Positions 42,897 through 52,287 of a DNA stretch of 64,000 bases are shown here, in pieces. This DNA is from Paenibacillus borealis. GTDB lineage: Bacteria > Bacillota > Bacilli > Paenibacillales > Paenibacillaceae. The notes under the pieces were generated by a model. It searched no databases. It was not told the origin of the DNA and saw only the letters and a list, made by a program, of their open reading frames with translations. Location of the stretch: positions 4,588,001-4,652,000 of the forward strand of contig NZ_CP009285.1 of assembly GCF_000758665.1 (NCBI RefSeq), written 5' to 3'. The position numbers and the translations under genes are program-made. Each line of letters opens with the position of its first letter. Position 1 is the first letter of the stretch.

Positions 42897-43591
42897 TGTA
42901 CCTGACCTTTCCATTTGTAGCCGTGCCCCCACACCGTCTGCAGGAATTCAGGCTCTGACGGATTATTTTCGATTTTCTGGCGCAGGCGGCGGATATTTAC
43001 GTCAACGATTTTGGGATCACCCATGTACTCCTTGCCCCAGACATGATCGAGCAGGGAATCCCGGCTGAGCGGCGTATTCTCCTTCTCAAGGAAGAATTGC
43101 ACCAGCGAAAATTCAGTAGGCGTAAGCTCAATCGCTTCGCCGCTTTTTTTGAACTGCTTGGAGATCAGATCCAGCGTAAACGGACCCGAGTGAAACGAGA
43201 CTTTGGCTGACTGTTCACGGTGAACATTGACCCGGCGCAGCAGCGACTGGATACGGGCAATCAGCTCGGTAGGACTAAACGGCTTGCTGACATGATCATC
43301 CGCCCCCACAGATAAGGCGTATACCTTATCCTGTTCTTGAACTTTGGCTGTCAAAAAAATAATGCCGAGCCGTTCGTTAGTTTCTCTAATGCGTCTACAG
43401 ACCTCAAAGCCGTCGATACCGGGCACCATGACATCCAGCAGGGCGATATCAATATCCGGAACCGTGGTCAGCTTATGCAGCGCCTCATTGCCGTCTGCGG
43501 CTTCGAGCACTTCAAACCCGTTGCGCTTAAGATTGATTACAATAAAACTGCGGATGGATTCTTCATCCTCCAGAATCAGTACTTTACTCAT
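42893..43591 (-). CDS. OmpR/PhoB-type response regulator
   Basis: 232 residues. Receiver domain with the acidic pocket LEDEES and phospho-acceptor Asp in IALLDVMVPGIDGFEV (about 53), Lys in HVSKPFSP (about 104). The C-terminal winged helix ends TVWGHGYKWKGQVQ. It is partner of the following histidine kinase. The ATG overlaps the lipoprotein stop by 8 nt, and its stop overlaps the kinase start by 4 nt, indicating strong translational coupling across the operon. Confidence 0.94.
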   Translation of the reverse strand: MSKVLILEDEESIRSFIVINLKRNGFEVLEAADGNEALHKLTTVPDIDIALLDVMVPGIDGFEVCRRIRETNERLGIIFLTAKVQEQDKVYALSVGADDHVSKPFSPTELIARIQSLLRRVNVHREQSAKVSFHSGPFTLDLISKQFKKSGEAIELTPTEFSLVQFFLEKENTPLSRDSLLDHVWGKEYMGDPKIVDVNIRRLRQKIENNPSEPEFLQTVWGHGYKWKGQVQ

Positions 43592-44876
43592 CGATTCCCT
43601 TCCTCTCTATAGAAGATTTGACTCTTCCGTCTTCTCCCCCGATGGTGTTTTGCTCCAGTTCCCCGCGGTAACCGATCATTTTGTCCAGATCGCGCCCCAG
43701 AAGCTTCCAGCCCGAGTTCTTTACCCTATCCCATTCTGCCGGTGAGAAGAATGATACCTCGGCGACAGTCTCCCCCGTGTCGAGCGTAATGAATTTGAGC
43801 GATTTGTCCTGAACAGACTTGGTATCCACCGTGACATTCTCATGCCATTCCGGAGAAAAATTGATGGTAAACCGGTCCGAAGGATCATTATACAGCTGGG
43901 TACTAAAGGTCAATCCGTCTTTTCCGTCCCATTTGTAATAAGAATTGAAGTAAGGTATGGTCTCAGGGTCGAAATACTCCCAGCCCGATGGGGGTTCCAG
44001 CATTCCGATCTCAATAATTCCATCCAGGTCAATATCTTCACTGACAATCTTCCGGTCCTTGAAGGTCCGTACATCACCCGGAATGGCTACGCGCAGCTTG
44101 TTATTCTCCATAACAACTATTGTTGTATAGGCAGAGCGCGAATCCACAGCAGAGTCCAGAACTATACCTTCTTTGTTCTCCGCCACTTTTCCTGAGACAA
44201 TATTGTAATAATTATCGAAATACGGGTCCAGATCATCCAATTCGTCAAGCACCTTGAAGCTGTCGTTATATTGATAGGTAGTTATTGTAGCGAATTCATT
44301 GCGCTTGAAATACACGACTGTAATGTCGGCAATCCCGTCCTCATTCAGATCATCGAGTATATATTTGGTGTAAGGCTTCGTCAGAATTTCTTCCAGCTCT
44401 CCGCCGGAATAACTATAGACTACCATGCCCTTTTCTTCCCCGCGTGAATAACCGGTAACAATATCAAGCTTCCCGTCACCCGTCACATCCCTAAGATCAA
44501 CCGAATCCAGCATCGTTCCGTCACCGTCAAAAACAAGCTTCTTGACCCAGGTGTCCTCATGCTTCTCCAGAATCATCCCATGGATCACTACGGCTTCATT
44601 CTTCGTCTGGTAGAAGACAAGCGTCTCCATAATCCCGTCCTTGTCCAGATCCTCGGTAAAAATAGAGCTGTCATCATCATTGGCCGGACGGATCAGCGTT
44701 GCATCTAGCGGCTTCAGTGAGGAATTAATCGCTGTCATCAGAGAAGCTTTGTCAGCGGACAGCTGCGGCACCCTCATCTGGGAAACAGGATCGCTGATGA
44801 AGGTGCAGCCGGATATTACAAACAGGGACAAAGAGGCTGCTGTAAGCCTTCCGAGTAACCGTTTATTCAACTTCAT
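43584..44876 (-). CDS. Lipoprotein with FG-GAP/VCBS-like repeats
   Basis: About 430 residues. Signal and lipobox LFVISGC (Cys about 24), then repeated acidic loops of the Ca-binding FG-GAP type: DLDKDGIMETLVFY, DVTGDGKLDIVTGYS, DLNEDGIADITVVYF, DIDLDGIIEIGML. This suggests a partial beta-propeller on the outer face of the membrane. The ATG at 44876 has AAGGAG 6 nt upstream; a GTG lies 3 nt before it. Its stop overlaps the response regulator start. A role as external sensor for the kinase is inferred from coupling only. Confidence 0.8.
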   Translation of the reverse strand: MKLNKRLLGRLTAASLSLFVISGCTFISDPVSQMRVPQLSADKASLMTAINSSLKPLDATLIRPANDDDSSIFTEDLDKDGIMETLVFYQTKNEAVVIHGMILEKHEDTWVKKLVFDGDGTMLDSVDLRDVTGDGKLDIVTGYSRGEEKGMVVYSYSGGELEEILTKPYTKYILDDLNEDGIADITVVYFKRNEFATITTYQYNDSFKVLDELDDLDPYFDNYYNIVSGKVAENKEGIVLDSAVDSRSAYTTIVVMENNKLRVAIPGDVRTFKDRKIVSEDIDLDGIIEIGMLEPPSGWEYFDPETIPYFNSYYKWDGKDGLTFSTQLYNDPSDRFTINFSPEWHENVTVDTKSVQDKSLKFITLDTGETVAEVSFFSPAEWDRVKNSGWKLLGRDLDKMIGYRGELEQNTIGGEDGRVKSSIERKGIDE

Positions 44877-44906
44877 CACTCTCTCCTTATTTCACGCCCT
44901 GCCGAT

Positions 44907-45632
44907 TCACAGATGCAGCCGCTCCTGTGAGGTCAGCCGGCGCCCCTTCACATCATGTTTGATTCTTCCGTCTTCCAGCACCCATAACCGGCTGGCGAAA
45001 CGTTCCGCCAGTTCGATCGGCAGTACGGTAATCACGGTTAGTCCGGTTTCCTTACACAGCTTGCGGAGCGTTTCCAGCACATTCTCCGCTGTCTTGGGAT
45101 CCAGACCGGTAACAGGCTCATCGGCAAGAATAACTTTAGCACCGTGAACCAATGCGCGGGCGATGGCCACACGCTGGCGTTCACCGCCGCTGAGGTGGCT
45201 CGTCTTCATCTTTGCCTTGTCCAGCAGGCCCAGCAGATCAAGCTGGTCCATGGCCCCCATATAATCATCAGAGCGGACCATTCCTGTAGCCATCCGCCAC
45301 AGAGGTGTCTGCGAGGCTTGTCCGATCAGCACGTTCTTCAGTGCCGTACGGTTCGGATTCAGCTCCGCATTCTGTTCCAGATAGGCCCATTCGCGGCGGA
45401 TTTTGCGTTTGCCGGCAAAAGGGCTCTTCATAATGTCCCTGCCGTCCACCCGGAAATTCCCTCTATCCCATTTCTCGCGCAGTGCCAGGCATTTCAGAAG
45501 CGTCGATTTCCCGCTTCCGCTGGCTCCCAGTATAACCACAAATTCACCCGGTTCTAATTGAAACCCGATATCCTGCAGAACCGGTGCTTTATCTTCCCCG
45601 ACCGCTTTGGCCAAATGTTCAACTGTAATCAT
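44907..45632 (-). CDS. Orphan ABC ATPase, PhnC-like, with altered switch loop
   Basis: 241 residues. Walker A GASGSGKST (36-44), Q-loop YLEQN (Gln about 87), signature LSGGERQRVAIARAL (147-161), Walker B VILADEP (167-173). The switch region reads TVITVLPIELAERF, with Pro (about 205) where PhnC-type proteins have the catalytic His (TLHQ). No permease or binding protein is encoded nearby. GGAGAGG lies 7 nt before the ATG. It begins an operon with a lipoprotein, two-component pair and a GNAT, 30 nt ahead of the lipoprotein. Confidence 0.85.
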   Translation of the reverse strand: MITVEHLAKAVGEDKAPVLQDIGFQLEPGEFVVILGASGSGKSTLLKCLALREKWDRGNFRVDGRDIMKSPFAGKRKIRREWAYLEQNAELNPNRTALKNVLIGQASQTPLWRMATGMVRSDDYMGAMDQLDLLGLLDKAKMKTSHLSGGERQRVAIARALVHGAKVILADEPVTGLDPKTAENVLETLRKLCKETGLTVITVLPIELAERFASRLWVLEDGRIKHDVKGRRLTSQERLHL

Positions 45633-45724
45633 AGTTCAGCCTCTCCTGTCTTCAACTACTCTACTCTATAGTGTACTCTGAAAGCGGGATCAAATTCCAT
45701 GCGAGCATTCGTTCTTATCTTACC

Positions 45725-46903
45725 TCAAATTATCTTCCGTGGCGAGAATAATAAGCCTGTCAGTCCGAACAGAATATATAAACCACCCATTACTGCAAAT
45801 ACACTGCCACCCCAGCCGAATTGCAGCAACAGACCGCCGACACCGGGGCCGGCGATACTTCCGAGGCTGTAATGGAAAGAAGATACTACATTCGCTGCCG
45901 GGAGCAAATGGCGCGGCAGGATATCTGCGGCATAGCTTAGGCCAAGGGAGAAGAAGGAACCTACCAGGCCTCCGGCAACCATCAGGAGCAGCAGAGTCAG
46001 CAGAAAATGCTCTCCGGCGAGCGGAAGCAGCGTGAAGGCAAGGCCCCCGCCTACTCCTGAAGCAATCAGGATGGTTCTGCGGCCATAGCGGTCGCTCCAT
46101 ATGCCAAGCGGCAGCTGCAGCAGCAGGCCGCCAATGCCGGCAAACGGCAGAAGGGTTGCAATCTGATCCGTACTGAAGCCGATCCGCAGGCCGTATACAG
46201 GGAAGTTACTGTTCAGGCTGGCTTCCATATATCCGTACAGCAGCGCCGGGATCAGAGCGTACCAGGCCAGCCTGTAGCTTCGTCCGAATCGTCTGGCCTG
46301 CCCTTCACTATGATCTATCGGGTCCGGACGGGAATCCGGCAGTTTGACCGCAACAAGCAGGAGTACAAGCACAAACAGCCCGGCGGTAATCAGAAACGGT
46401 GCGGACGCGCCGAAGCGCAGCAGGATGATGCCCAGCGGTCCCAGGCTGAAGCCCAGTCCGTAGGACATTCCATACAGGGACAGATTGCGTCCGCGGTGCT
46501 CGGCGGGTGACATCAGCAGCACCCATAGCTGAGCGGCATAGTTGATGGCTGAATCGCCTATGCCTACTAGCAGCCGGAGCACGAACCAGACTTTGACACC
46601 GGAAAGCAGCGGGAACAGGAGCAGCGTCACCAGCACCAGACTGAGGCCTGCAGCGATGAGCTTCTTGAAGCCGATTGCGCCAAGTACCCGCTCTGCAATC
46701 AGGGTCATAGCGAATGAACCTACGTATAGCGCTGCGGCGTTTAATCCATTCAGTGAAGAGGATACACCCTTTTGCTCCAGCAGAATGGATAATACCGGCA
46801 GCAGCATCCCCTGGCTGAGTCCAGCCAATATAATTACGGTAATCAAAATCATATAATTCATTTTACTGCTGTGCTCAAGCGGTATAGATTTGGAATCTGA
46901 CAC
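45725..46903 (-). CDS. MFS transporter
   Basis: 392 residues with about 12 membrane segments. The loop after TM2 reads LIAERVLGAIGFKKLIAAG, and LLLQLPLGIWSDRYGRRTIL (about 246-265) is the equivalent loop of the second half, which is closer to the canonical motif. Likely an efflux pump of the DHA type; the substrate is unknown. Start GTG at 46903 with GGAGG 8 nt upstream. It is divergent from the ArsR-like regulator gene with about 140 bp between. Confidence 0.87.
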   Translation of the reverse strand: MSDSKSIPLEHSSKMNYMILITVIILAGLSQGMLLPVLSILLEQKGVSSSLNGLNAAALYVGSFAMTLIAERVLGAIGFKKLIAAGLSLVLVTLLLFPLLSGVKVWFVLRLLVGIGDSAINYAAQLWVLLMSPAEHRGRNLSLYGMSYGLGFSLGPLGIILLRFGASAPFLITAGLFVLVLLLVAVKLPDSRPDPIDHSEGQARRFGRSYRLAWYALIPALLYGYMEASLNSNFPVYGLRIGFSTDQIATLLPFAGIGGLLLQLPLGIWSDRYGRRTILIASGVGGGLAFTLLPLAGEHFLLTLLLLMVAGGLVGSFFSLGLSYAADILPRHLLPAANVVSSFHYSLGSIAGPGVGGLLLQFGWGGSVFAVMGGLYILFGLTGLLFSPRKII

Positions 46904-47043
46904 GAATAAATCCTCCTATGTAATCCAGCGGTGATCAAAACTGACGTCCGGGCGGCAAACACCGAACATTATAGTGGACAACCCTCTTCAAAACAAGAGA
47001 TAATATATAGAAGTGACTGATTTTCTGGAGGTGACCCGGCTTG

Positions 47044-47961
47044 ATGAAGTATGAACTCGAAATTGATGTTTCACCCGTATATGAACTGCTGGACAGTTTT
47101 ATGCTATATGTGACGAAGAAGTGGATTTCCAATCTGGAGATCGGCACCGATTGGGTTCGGGATGTAGACGGCCGGTTCCCGCCGATGCAGCTGGCTGCGC
47201 TGAAGCAGGCTGCCGAGTGGCCTTTTGACGACTATGATGTACTCTATGCCTGGGCTTACAGCCGGGGGGAAGCTTCCAAAGTAGTGCAGTTCCTGGATGA
47301 GCTTGAAGCCTCTTCTCTTGAAGATTGCCTGGCACGGACCGAGCCTTTCTTTCATAACTTCACGCTTGAAGAATGCGCCCGGATCAAGAACGGCTATACG
47401 CCGCTGCTGCAGATGTGGTATGAGCATTATTTCCGCCATGTGGAACAGAAGATCCTGCCCCTCCTGATTGAAGACGCATCCGAGAAAAAAATGCTGGAGA
47501 GCAAAATGGACATGGTACCGCTGATCGAATATGCCTCGGGCGGCGTTGTAATTGAAGATATTCCTGAGCTGAAGACCATTGTGCTGCTTCCTACGGTACA
47601 TAACCGGCCGATCAATACTTATTGCTTCTATAAGAATCTGATGCTTGTACAATATCCGGTGGATGTACCTTCCGAGAATGAAGAGGAGCCGCCTACAGTG
47701 CTGCTGCGTTTAACACAGGCTCTCTCCGATCCTACGCGCCTCCGACTGCTCCGCTTCGTTGCGGGTGAGCCCAAGACCCTGTGGGAAATGCAGTCCGAGC
47801 TGAACCAGTCACGGGAGATGCTGATGCATCATCTGCTGAGTCTGCGGGTCGCGGGGCTGCTGCGTGTCCATCTGCGCGGAGAAGGCACCGAACGTTACAG
47901 CATACGCCCTGATGGCGCTTCAGAACTTCAGATGTTTCTTGAGTCCTATATTCGTATATAA
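47044..47961 (+). CDS. ArsR-type HTH regulator with long N-terminal domain
   Basis: 306 residues. The last 90 form an ArsR winged helix: ALSDPTRLRLLRFVAGEP, WEMQSELNQSREMLMHHLLS, GLLRVHLRGEGTERY. The N-terminal 210 residues are a helical domain with no metal-site Cys pattern, resembling the DUF5937-like arrangement of some actinobacterial and Paenibacillus regulators. GGAGGTGA stands upstream; a TTG 3 nt before the ATG is an equally possible start. It is divergent from the MFS gene, a plausible target. Confidence 0.82.
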   Translation: MKYELEIDVSPVYELLDSFMLYVTKKWISNLEIGTDWVRDVDGRFPPMQLAALKQAAEWPFDDYDVLYAWAYSRGEASKVVQFLDELEASSLEDCLARTEPFFHNFTLEECARIKNGYTPLLQMWYEHYFRHVEQKILPLLIEDASEKKMLESKMDMVPLIEYASGGVVIEDIPELKTIVLLPTVHNRPINTYCFYKNLMLVQYPVDVPSENEEEPPTVLLRLTQALSDPTRLRLLRFVAGEPKTLWEMQSELNQSREMLMHHLLSLRVAGLLRVHLRGEGTERYSIRPDGASELQMFLESYIRI

Positions 47962-48005
47962 TAAATGTACATTTACAGCATAGAATTCTTTTAGGAGTGA
48001 GCGGT

Positions 48006-48758
48006 ATGAAATATTTGACACAACAAGTAATCTTCGATCTGGACGACACCCTGGTGCATTGCAACAAATATTTTGACCTCATTCTAGGCCGGTATTTCGA
48101 GCTTATGTCCGACTGGTTCAGTGATTATGGACCGACCATCAGCGAGTTCCGCAGCAAGCAGGTTGAAATCGATGTGGAAACGGTCAGCACAAGCGGACTG
48201 GCCAGCGATAATTTCCCGAAATCCCTGATTGCCACGTACCGTTATTTCGCCGGTAAATTTAACCGCAAGACTGATCCGTTCGAGGAGCAGCAGCTGATGA
48301 AGCTCGGCCTCAGTGTATATGACCAGGAGGTTGAAGCCTACCCCGGTATGGTGGAAACTCTGGATACCTTGAAGCAGGATGGTCATTCCCTGTACCTATA
48401 TACTGGCGGAGATGATTCCATCCAGCAGCGCAAAATCGCCCAAATGAAGCTGGACGCCTACTTCGATGACCGGATCTACATCCGCCAGCACAAGAATGTG
48501 GAGGCTCTTGAGAATATCCTGACCACTTATAATTTTGACCGCAAAATCACCTGGATGATCGGCAACTCCCTGCGTACGGATGTGCTTCCCGCCCTGACTG
48601 CCGGCATCAACAGCATCTATCTGAAACAGCAGAATGAGTGGCTCTATAACCTGATTGAGCTTCAGCGTGAAATGCAGCAGTCGGTCATGACCATTTCAGC
48701 AATCCATGAGGTTCCGCCGGTAATCCGTTCGGCTGCCCTGCGCAAGCATCACGGCTAA
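48006..48758 (+). CDS. HAD superfamily hydrolase
   Basis: About 250 residues. Motif I VIFDLDDTLVHCN (about 9-21) has the nucleophile Asp and the general acid Asp. Motif II is LYLYTGGDDS (about 124-133), motif III includes Lys near RQHKNVEALE, motif IV KITWMIGNSLRTD (about 178-190). A helical cap separates I and II. Probably a phosphatase of a small metabolite. TTAGGAG lies 8 nt before the ATG at 48006. It follows the ArsR-like gene by 44 bp and may be co-transcribed. Confidence 0.87.
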   Translation: MKYLTQQVIFDLDDTLVHCNKYFDLILGRYFELMSDWFSDYGPTISEFRSKQVEIDVETVSTSGLASDNFPKSLIATYRYFAGKFNRKTDPFEEQQLMKLGLSVYDQEVEAYPGMVETLDTLKQDGHSLYLYTGGDDSIQQRKIAQMKLDAYFDDRIYIRQHKNVEALENILTTYNFDRKITWMIGNSLRTDVLPALTAGINSIYLKQQNEWLYNLIELQREMQQSVMTISAIHEVPPVIRSAALRKHHG

Positions 48759-48857
48759 TGCCCGTTCACTGATTGGTGTTACAAATGACATATGCAGCCT
48801 GCTGAGGGTATGATTATACTATTTGAGTAGATTTTCATCCCGCGCAGGAGGTAGGTA

Positions 48858-49592
48858 ATGAATAAACCTATGAAATCCAAGAATTCCACGGGTAATAAAC
48901 GTCTGCTCCCGATGTTGCTTGCAGTCATTGTGGTTCTTCTGGTTGTATTACTGTTCTTCATCACTACAGGCAGCAAGTCATCCGGTTCAGCCGAACTTGA
49001 AGGCCTGCCCAATTACACAGATGTGAAGGGAACATTCGTTGTTGACGGGCTGAAATATGAGAAACAGCCTCATCTGGGCAAGGAAGACGCTAAGGTGAAG
49101 GTGATTGAGTTCGCCGATTTCAAATGCCCGGCCTGCAAAAAATGGACCGCCACCTATCTGGATACGTTCATCAAGGACTATGTGGATACCGGAAAAGTAC
49201 AGTTCTTCTTCATGAACTTTGCTTTCATTGACCGGGACTCCTACCTTGCCGCCAGTGCGGGTGAAGCCATATATCAGCAGAGCAACGAGAAGTTCTGGGA
49301 ATACGTTCACAAGCTGTATGCCAATCAAGGGGATGAGAGCAAGATCTGGGCCACCCAGAAGTTCATCCTGAAGTTCGTTAAGGACAACATTGAAGGTATC
49401 GACTACGGACAATTCGAGCAGGATCTCAAGAACCACACTTATATGTACGATGTAAAAGAAGACTTCAAAATCGCCGGTGCTTACGGTGTAAACGGTACGC
49501 CGAAGTTCATGGTGAATGGCGTTCTGCTGCCTGACTCCTCTTATGAAGGCTTAAGTGCCGCAATTGAATCCGCACTGACTGAAGCCAAGTAA
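48858..49592 (+). CDS. DsbA-family thiol:disulfide oxidoreductase (BdbD-like)
   Basis: 244 residues. One N-terminal membrane anchor (about 17-36) and a thioredoxin fold with an inserted helical domain. Active site FADFKCPACKKW (Cys pair about 90-93) and cis-Pro in VNGTPKFMVNG (about 209-219). Expected to form or exchange disulfides in secreted proteins on the outer face. No bdbC (DsbB-like) partner is adjacent. CAGGAGGTAGGTA precedes the ATG. A strong terminator follows. Confidence 0.92.
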   Translation: MNKPMKSKNSTGNKRLLPMLLAVIVVLLVVLLFFITTGSKSSGSAELEGLPNYTDVKGTFVVDGLKYEKQPHLGKEDAKVKVIEFADFKCPACKKWTATYLDTFIKDYVDTGKVQFFFMNFAFIDRDSYLAASAGEAIYQQSNEKFWEYVHKLYANQGDESKIWATQKFILKFVKDNIEGIDYGQFEQDLKNHTYMYDVKEDFKIAGAYGVNGTPKFMVNGVLLPDSSYEGLSAAIESALTEAK

Positions 49593-49606
49593 CCAGCATA
49601 GAAATA

Positions 49607-49643
49607 GCGCCCCGGCCGGGAGATTGGCCGGGGCGCTTCTTTC
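49607..49643. terminator. Bidirectional rho-independent terminator
   Basis: GCGCCCCGGCC (49607-49617) and GGCCGGGGCGC (49626-49636) followed by TTCTTT; it lies between the convergent DsbA-like gene and topB. Confidence 0.92.
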
Positions 49644-49651
49644 ATTATAAA

Positions 49652-51919
49652 TTATTCCACAGCCAGCTGGCCGGTGTCCATATTGCTCAGCACGAGCTTG
49701 CCTTCCAGCGGCGAGCCGTCTTCGGCAGCCAGCTTCAGCTTGCCGGTCTTGCCCTTCTCGATCAGCGCCTTCACCTGGGAGTCGGTGAGCGTACGGCCGT
49801 GATTTTCTTTCCAGATCACGAATTTGCAGCCTTCCTTGTAATGGGAGCAGCCGTAGCCCTTGCGGCCCATAAAAATCATCCCGCCGCAGCCGGGACGCGG
49901 ACAGCTGCCGATGATCTTCGGCCCGGAATCTTCCGCTTTCGCGGCAGCCGGCTCGCTGCGTTTTTTTGCCGCTGCCGGTTTATCGGCAGTTTTGCGGTCC
50001 GCAGTCTTGCGCGGCGCAGCACCCGCACCTCGTCCTTTGGCTCCGGCGTTCAGCGAAGGGGTTTCGCCTTCGAAGGAGGTTTTGGCTGCACGGGACTGCA
50101 CCCGGACCTTGTCCACGATCATGGAGGCGAACCGTTTGACGTTCTCCATGAACTGTCCGTCCGCCGCGGTGCCGCGGGCAATTTCATTCAGCCGGCGCTC
50201 CCACTGCCCGGTCATTTCCGGCGAAGTCAGCAGCTCGACGCCTGCTCCGCGGATCAGCTCAATCGCCGTCCGGCCCTTTTGGGTGATGGCGATCTTTTTA
50301 CCCTGCATCTCCACATATCCTACATTCTTCAGCCGCTCAATCGTGGCCGCGCGTGTCGCCGGAGTACCGAGCCCCGAATCCTTCATGGCATCGCGCAGCT
50401 CCTCATCCTCAATCTGCTTGCCCGCACTCTCCATTGCCTTCAGCAAGGTCCCTTCCGTGTAGTGCTTCGGCGGCTGGGTATCCTTCTCCTTAACGATCGC
50501 ATCACTGCAGACGACATCTTCGGTGGTTGAGATCGAGAACGGCTCGTTCACCTCAACCTCCTCTTCCTCTTCGTCCTCTTTGCCTTTGCCCTTGGCCGGT
50601 TTGGACTTGTCCTTCTTCTGATCTCCGTAAATCACCTTCCAGCCCAGGCTGAGCAGCTCTTTGACCGTGGTTTTGAATTTCTCATTCTCCACTTCTGTGA
50701 TTACAGTATGCACCTTATATTCAGCAGCCGGATAGAACTGGGAGAGGAACCGGCGTACGATCAGGTCGTACAGCTTGGCTTCATCCGCGCTCAGTCCGTT
50801 GGCCTTACGGTTTGTCGGCAGAATGGCATGGTGGTCCTCAACCTTGGACGGGTTACAGATAAACTTATTGCCTTTGTGGACCAGATTGCGGTTCGCACCC
50901 TTCACCCATTCATCGTACTGCGTACCCTGCAGTGCCGACAGCGTCTTGTGCATCTCCGGGATGTTCTGCTCCGTCACATAGTTGGAGTTAGTACGCGGAT
51001 AAGAAATCACTTTATGTTTTTCGTAGAGCGCCTGGGCAATATCCAGCGTTTTTTTGGCCGAGAAAGCATATTTCCCGTTCGCCTCACGCTGCAGCAGCGT
51101 CAAATCATACAGCTTGTTCGGATATTCCTTGGTTTCCTTGACCTCATAGGATTCAATTCTGGCCGGCTTGCCTTTGACCTTGGCTGCAAGAGCTTCTGCC
51201 TTGGCTCCATCAGTGAGCCGGTCACCCTGCCACATTCCCTTGTAGTTCAGTTCATTCTGGCTGAAATGCCCCTCCACCTCAAAAAACTTCAGTGAGGAGA
51301 ACGCCTCTATCGTCTTCTGCCGGTCATAGATCAGCGCAAGCACGGGTGTCTGCACCCGTCCTACAGACAGCAGCACATTGTGCTTGGTCGTAAATGCCCG
51401 CGAGCCGTTCATCCCGATCAGCCAATCCGCTTCACTGCGTGCTCTGGCCGCTTTGGTAAGATTCTCGTATTCCGAGCCGTCCTTCAGCTCCTGGAACCCT
51501 TTGCGGATCGTTTCCGGTGTAAGGTCTGAGATCCATAGCCGTTTAACAGGCTGGCTTAATTCCAGATGGCGCTGGATCAGCGAAAAGATGTGCTGCCCCT
51601 CACGCCCGGCATCGCAGGAATTGACCAGCAGATCGCTGCGCTTCGCCAGCTCGCCAATCACCTTGAGCTGATCCAGGGTGCGCGCATTCGGCACCAGCTT
51701 GAACTGCTCCGGTATGATCGGCAGGTCGTTAATGTTCCATTTTTTATATTTGTTGTCGTAAGCTTCAGGCTCGGCCAGGCCAATCAGATGCCCGATCGCC
51801 CAGGTAATGATATACTGCTCCCCTTCCAGATAGGAACGGTAATTTTTGGCCTTCGGTTCTATTGCGGCGGCGATATTCCGCCCCATGTCCGGTTTTTCCG
51901 CAATAATGAGTGTCTTCAA
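49652..51919 (-). CDS. topB: DNA topoisomerase III TopB
   Basis: About 755 residues. TOPRIM starts TLIIAEKPDMGRNIAAAI, acidic triad in NSCDAGREGQHIF. Active-site Tyr in VISYPRTNSNYV (about 312-323). An acidic low-complexity insert (DEEEEEVEV) is unusual, as is a Lys/Ala-rich linker before a C-terminal zinc-finger-like segment CPRPGCGGMIF plus GYGCSHYKEGC. Relaxes and decatenates single-stranded DNA substrates. The TTG at 51919 follows AAGGAG by 9 nt and gives the normal start MKTLIIAEKP; an ATG at 51940 contains that ribosome site. Confidence 0.95.
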   Translation of the reverse strand: MKTLIIAEKPDMGRNIAAAIEPKAKNYRSYLEGEQYIITWAIGHLIGLAEPEAYDNKYKKWNINDLPIIPEQFKLVPNARTLDQLKVIGELAKRSDLLVNSCDAGREGQHIFSLIQRHLELSQPVKRLWISDLTPETIRKGFQELKDGSEYENLTKAARARSEADWLIGMNGSRAFTTKHNVLLSVGRVQTPVLALIYDRQKTIEAFSSLKFFEVEGHFSQNELNYKGMWQGDRLTDGAKAEALAAKVKGKPARIESYEVKETKEYPNKLYDLTLLQREANGKYAFSAKKTLDIAQALYEKHKVISYPRTNSNYVTEQNIPEMHKTLSALQGTQYDEWVKGANRNLVHKGNKFICNPSKVEDHHAILPTNRKANGLSADEAKLYDLIVRRFLSQFYPAAEYKVHTVITEVENEKFKTTVKELLSLGWKVIYGDQKKDKSKPAKGKGKEDEEEEEVEVNEPFSISTTEDVVCSDAIVKEKDTQPPKHYTEGTLLKAMESAGKQIEDEELRDAMKDSGLGTPATRAATIERLKNVGYVEMQGKKIAITQKGRTAIELIRGAGVELLTSPEMTGQWERRLNEIARGTAADGQFMENVKRFASMIVDKVRVQSRAAKTSFEGETPSLNAGAKGRGAGAAPRKTADRKTADKPAAAKKRSEPAAAKAEDSGPKIIGSCPRPGCGGMIFMGRKGYGCSHYKEGCKFVIWKENHGRTLTDSQVKALIEKGKTGKLKLAAEDGSPLEGKLVLSNMDTGQLAVE

Positions 51920-52287
51920 AAATAATCGCTCCTTACCCATGGTTCTTCCAAAATACGTCCAGTAGTCTATTATAGCATTTTGTCGAAAGTATTACCTGCT
52001 CTTAATCGGTAATAATTAAGTGAAAAAACAGGGGCCAAGGCGCACTGCATTTCGGTTTCTGGCTGACGAAAAACACACTTACCTGCTGCATTTCTTTGTA
52101 AATGTGAAAAAATTGTCTTAGGTCATATATACTATTATCGTCTTACATTAGCGCATTCGACTTTTATGTGTTTATTTTTACATAATACTCCATTTGAAAT
52201 CAGTCTTATTGCTCATATACATTTTTATCCATTAAGTCTATCATTGGATATGTTATTTAATTCTATTTATAGGAGGTTATTGTAATC
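51920..52287. other. AT-rich intergenic region
   Basis: Holds the promoter of topB (complement) and, from about 52090 on, a distinctly AT-rich stretch leading to the small secreted protein gene. No gene or stable hairpin was found. The composition change suggests that the small genes that follow came from elsewhere. Confidence 0.55.

Noticed and set aside
49799..50530. 243-codon plus-strand ORF within topB
   Set aside because: Antisense to the C-terminal half of TopB; no ribosome site and no domain.
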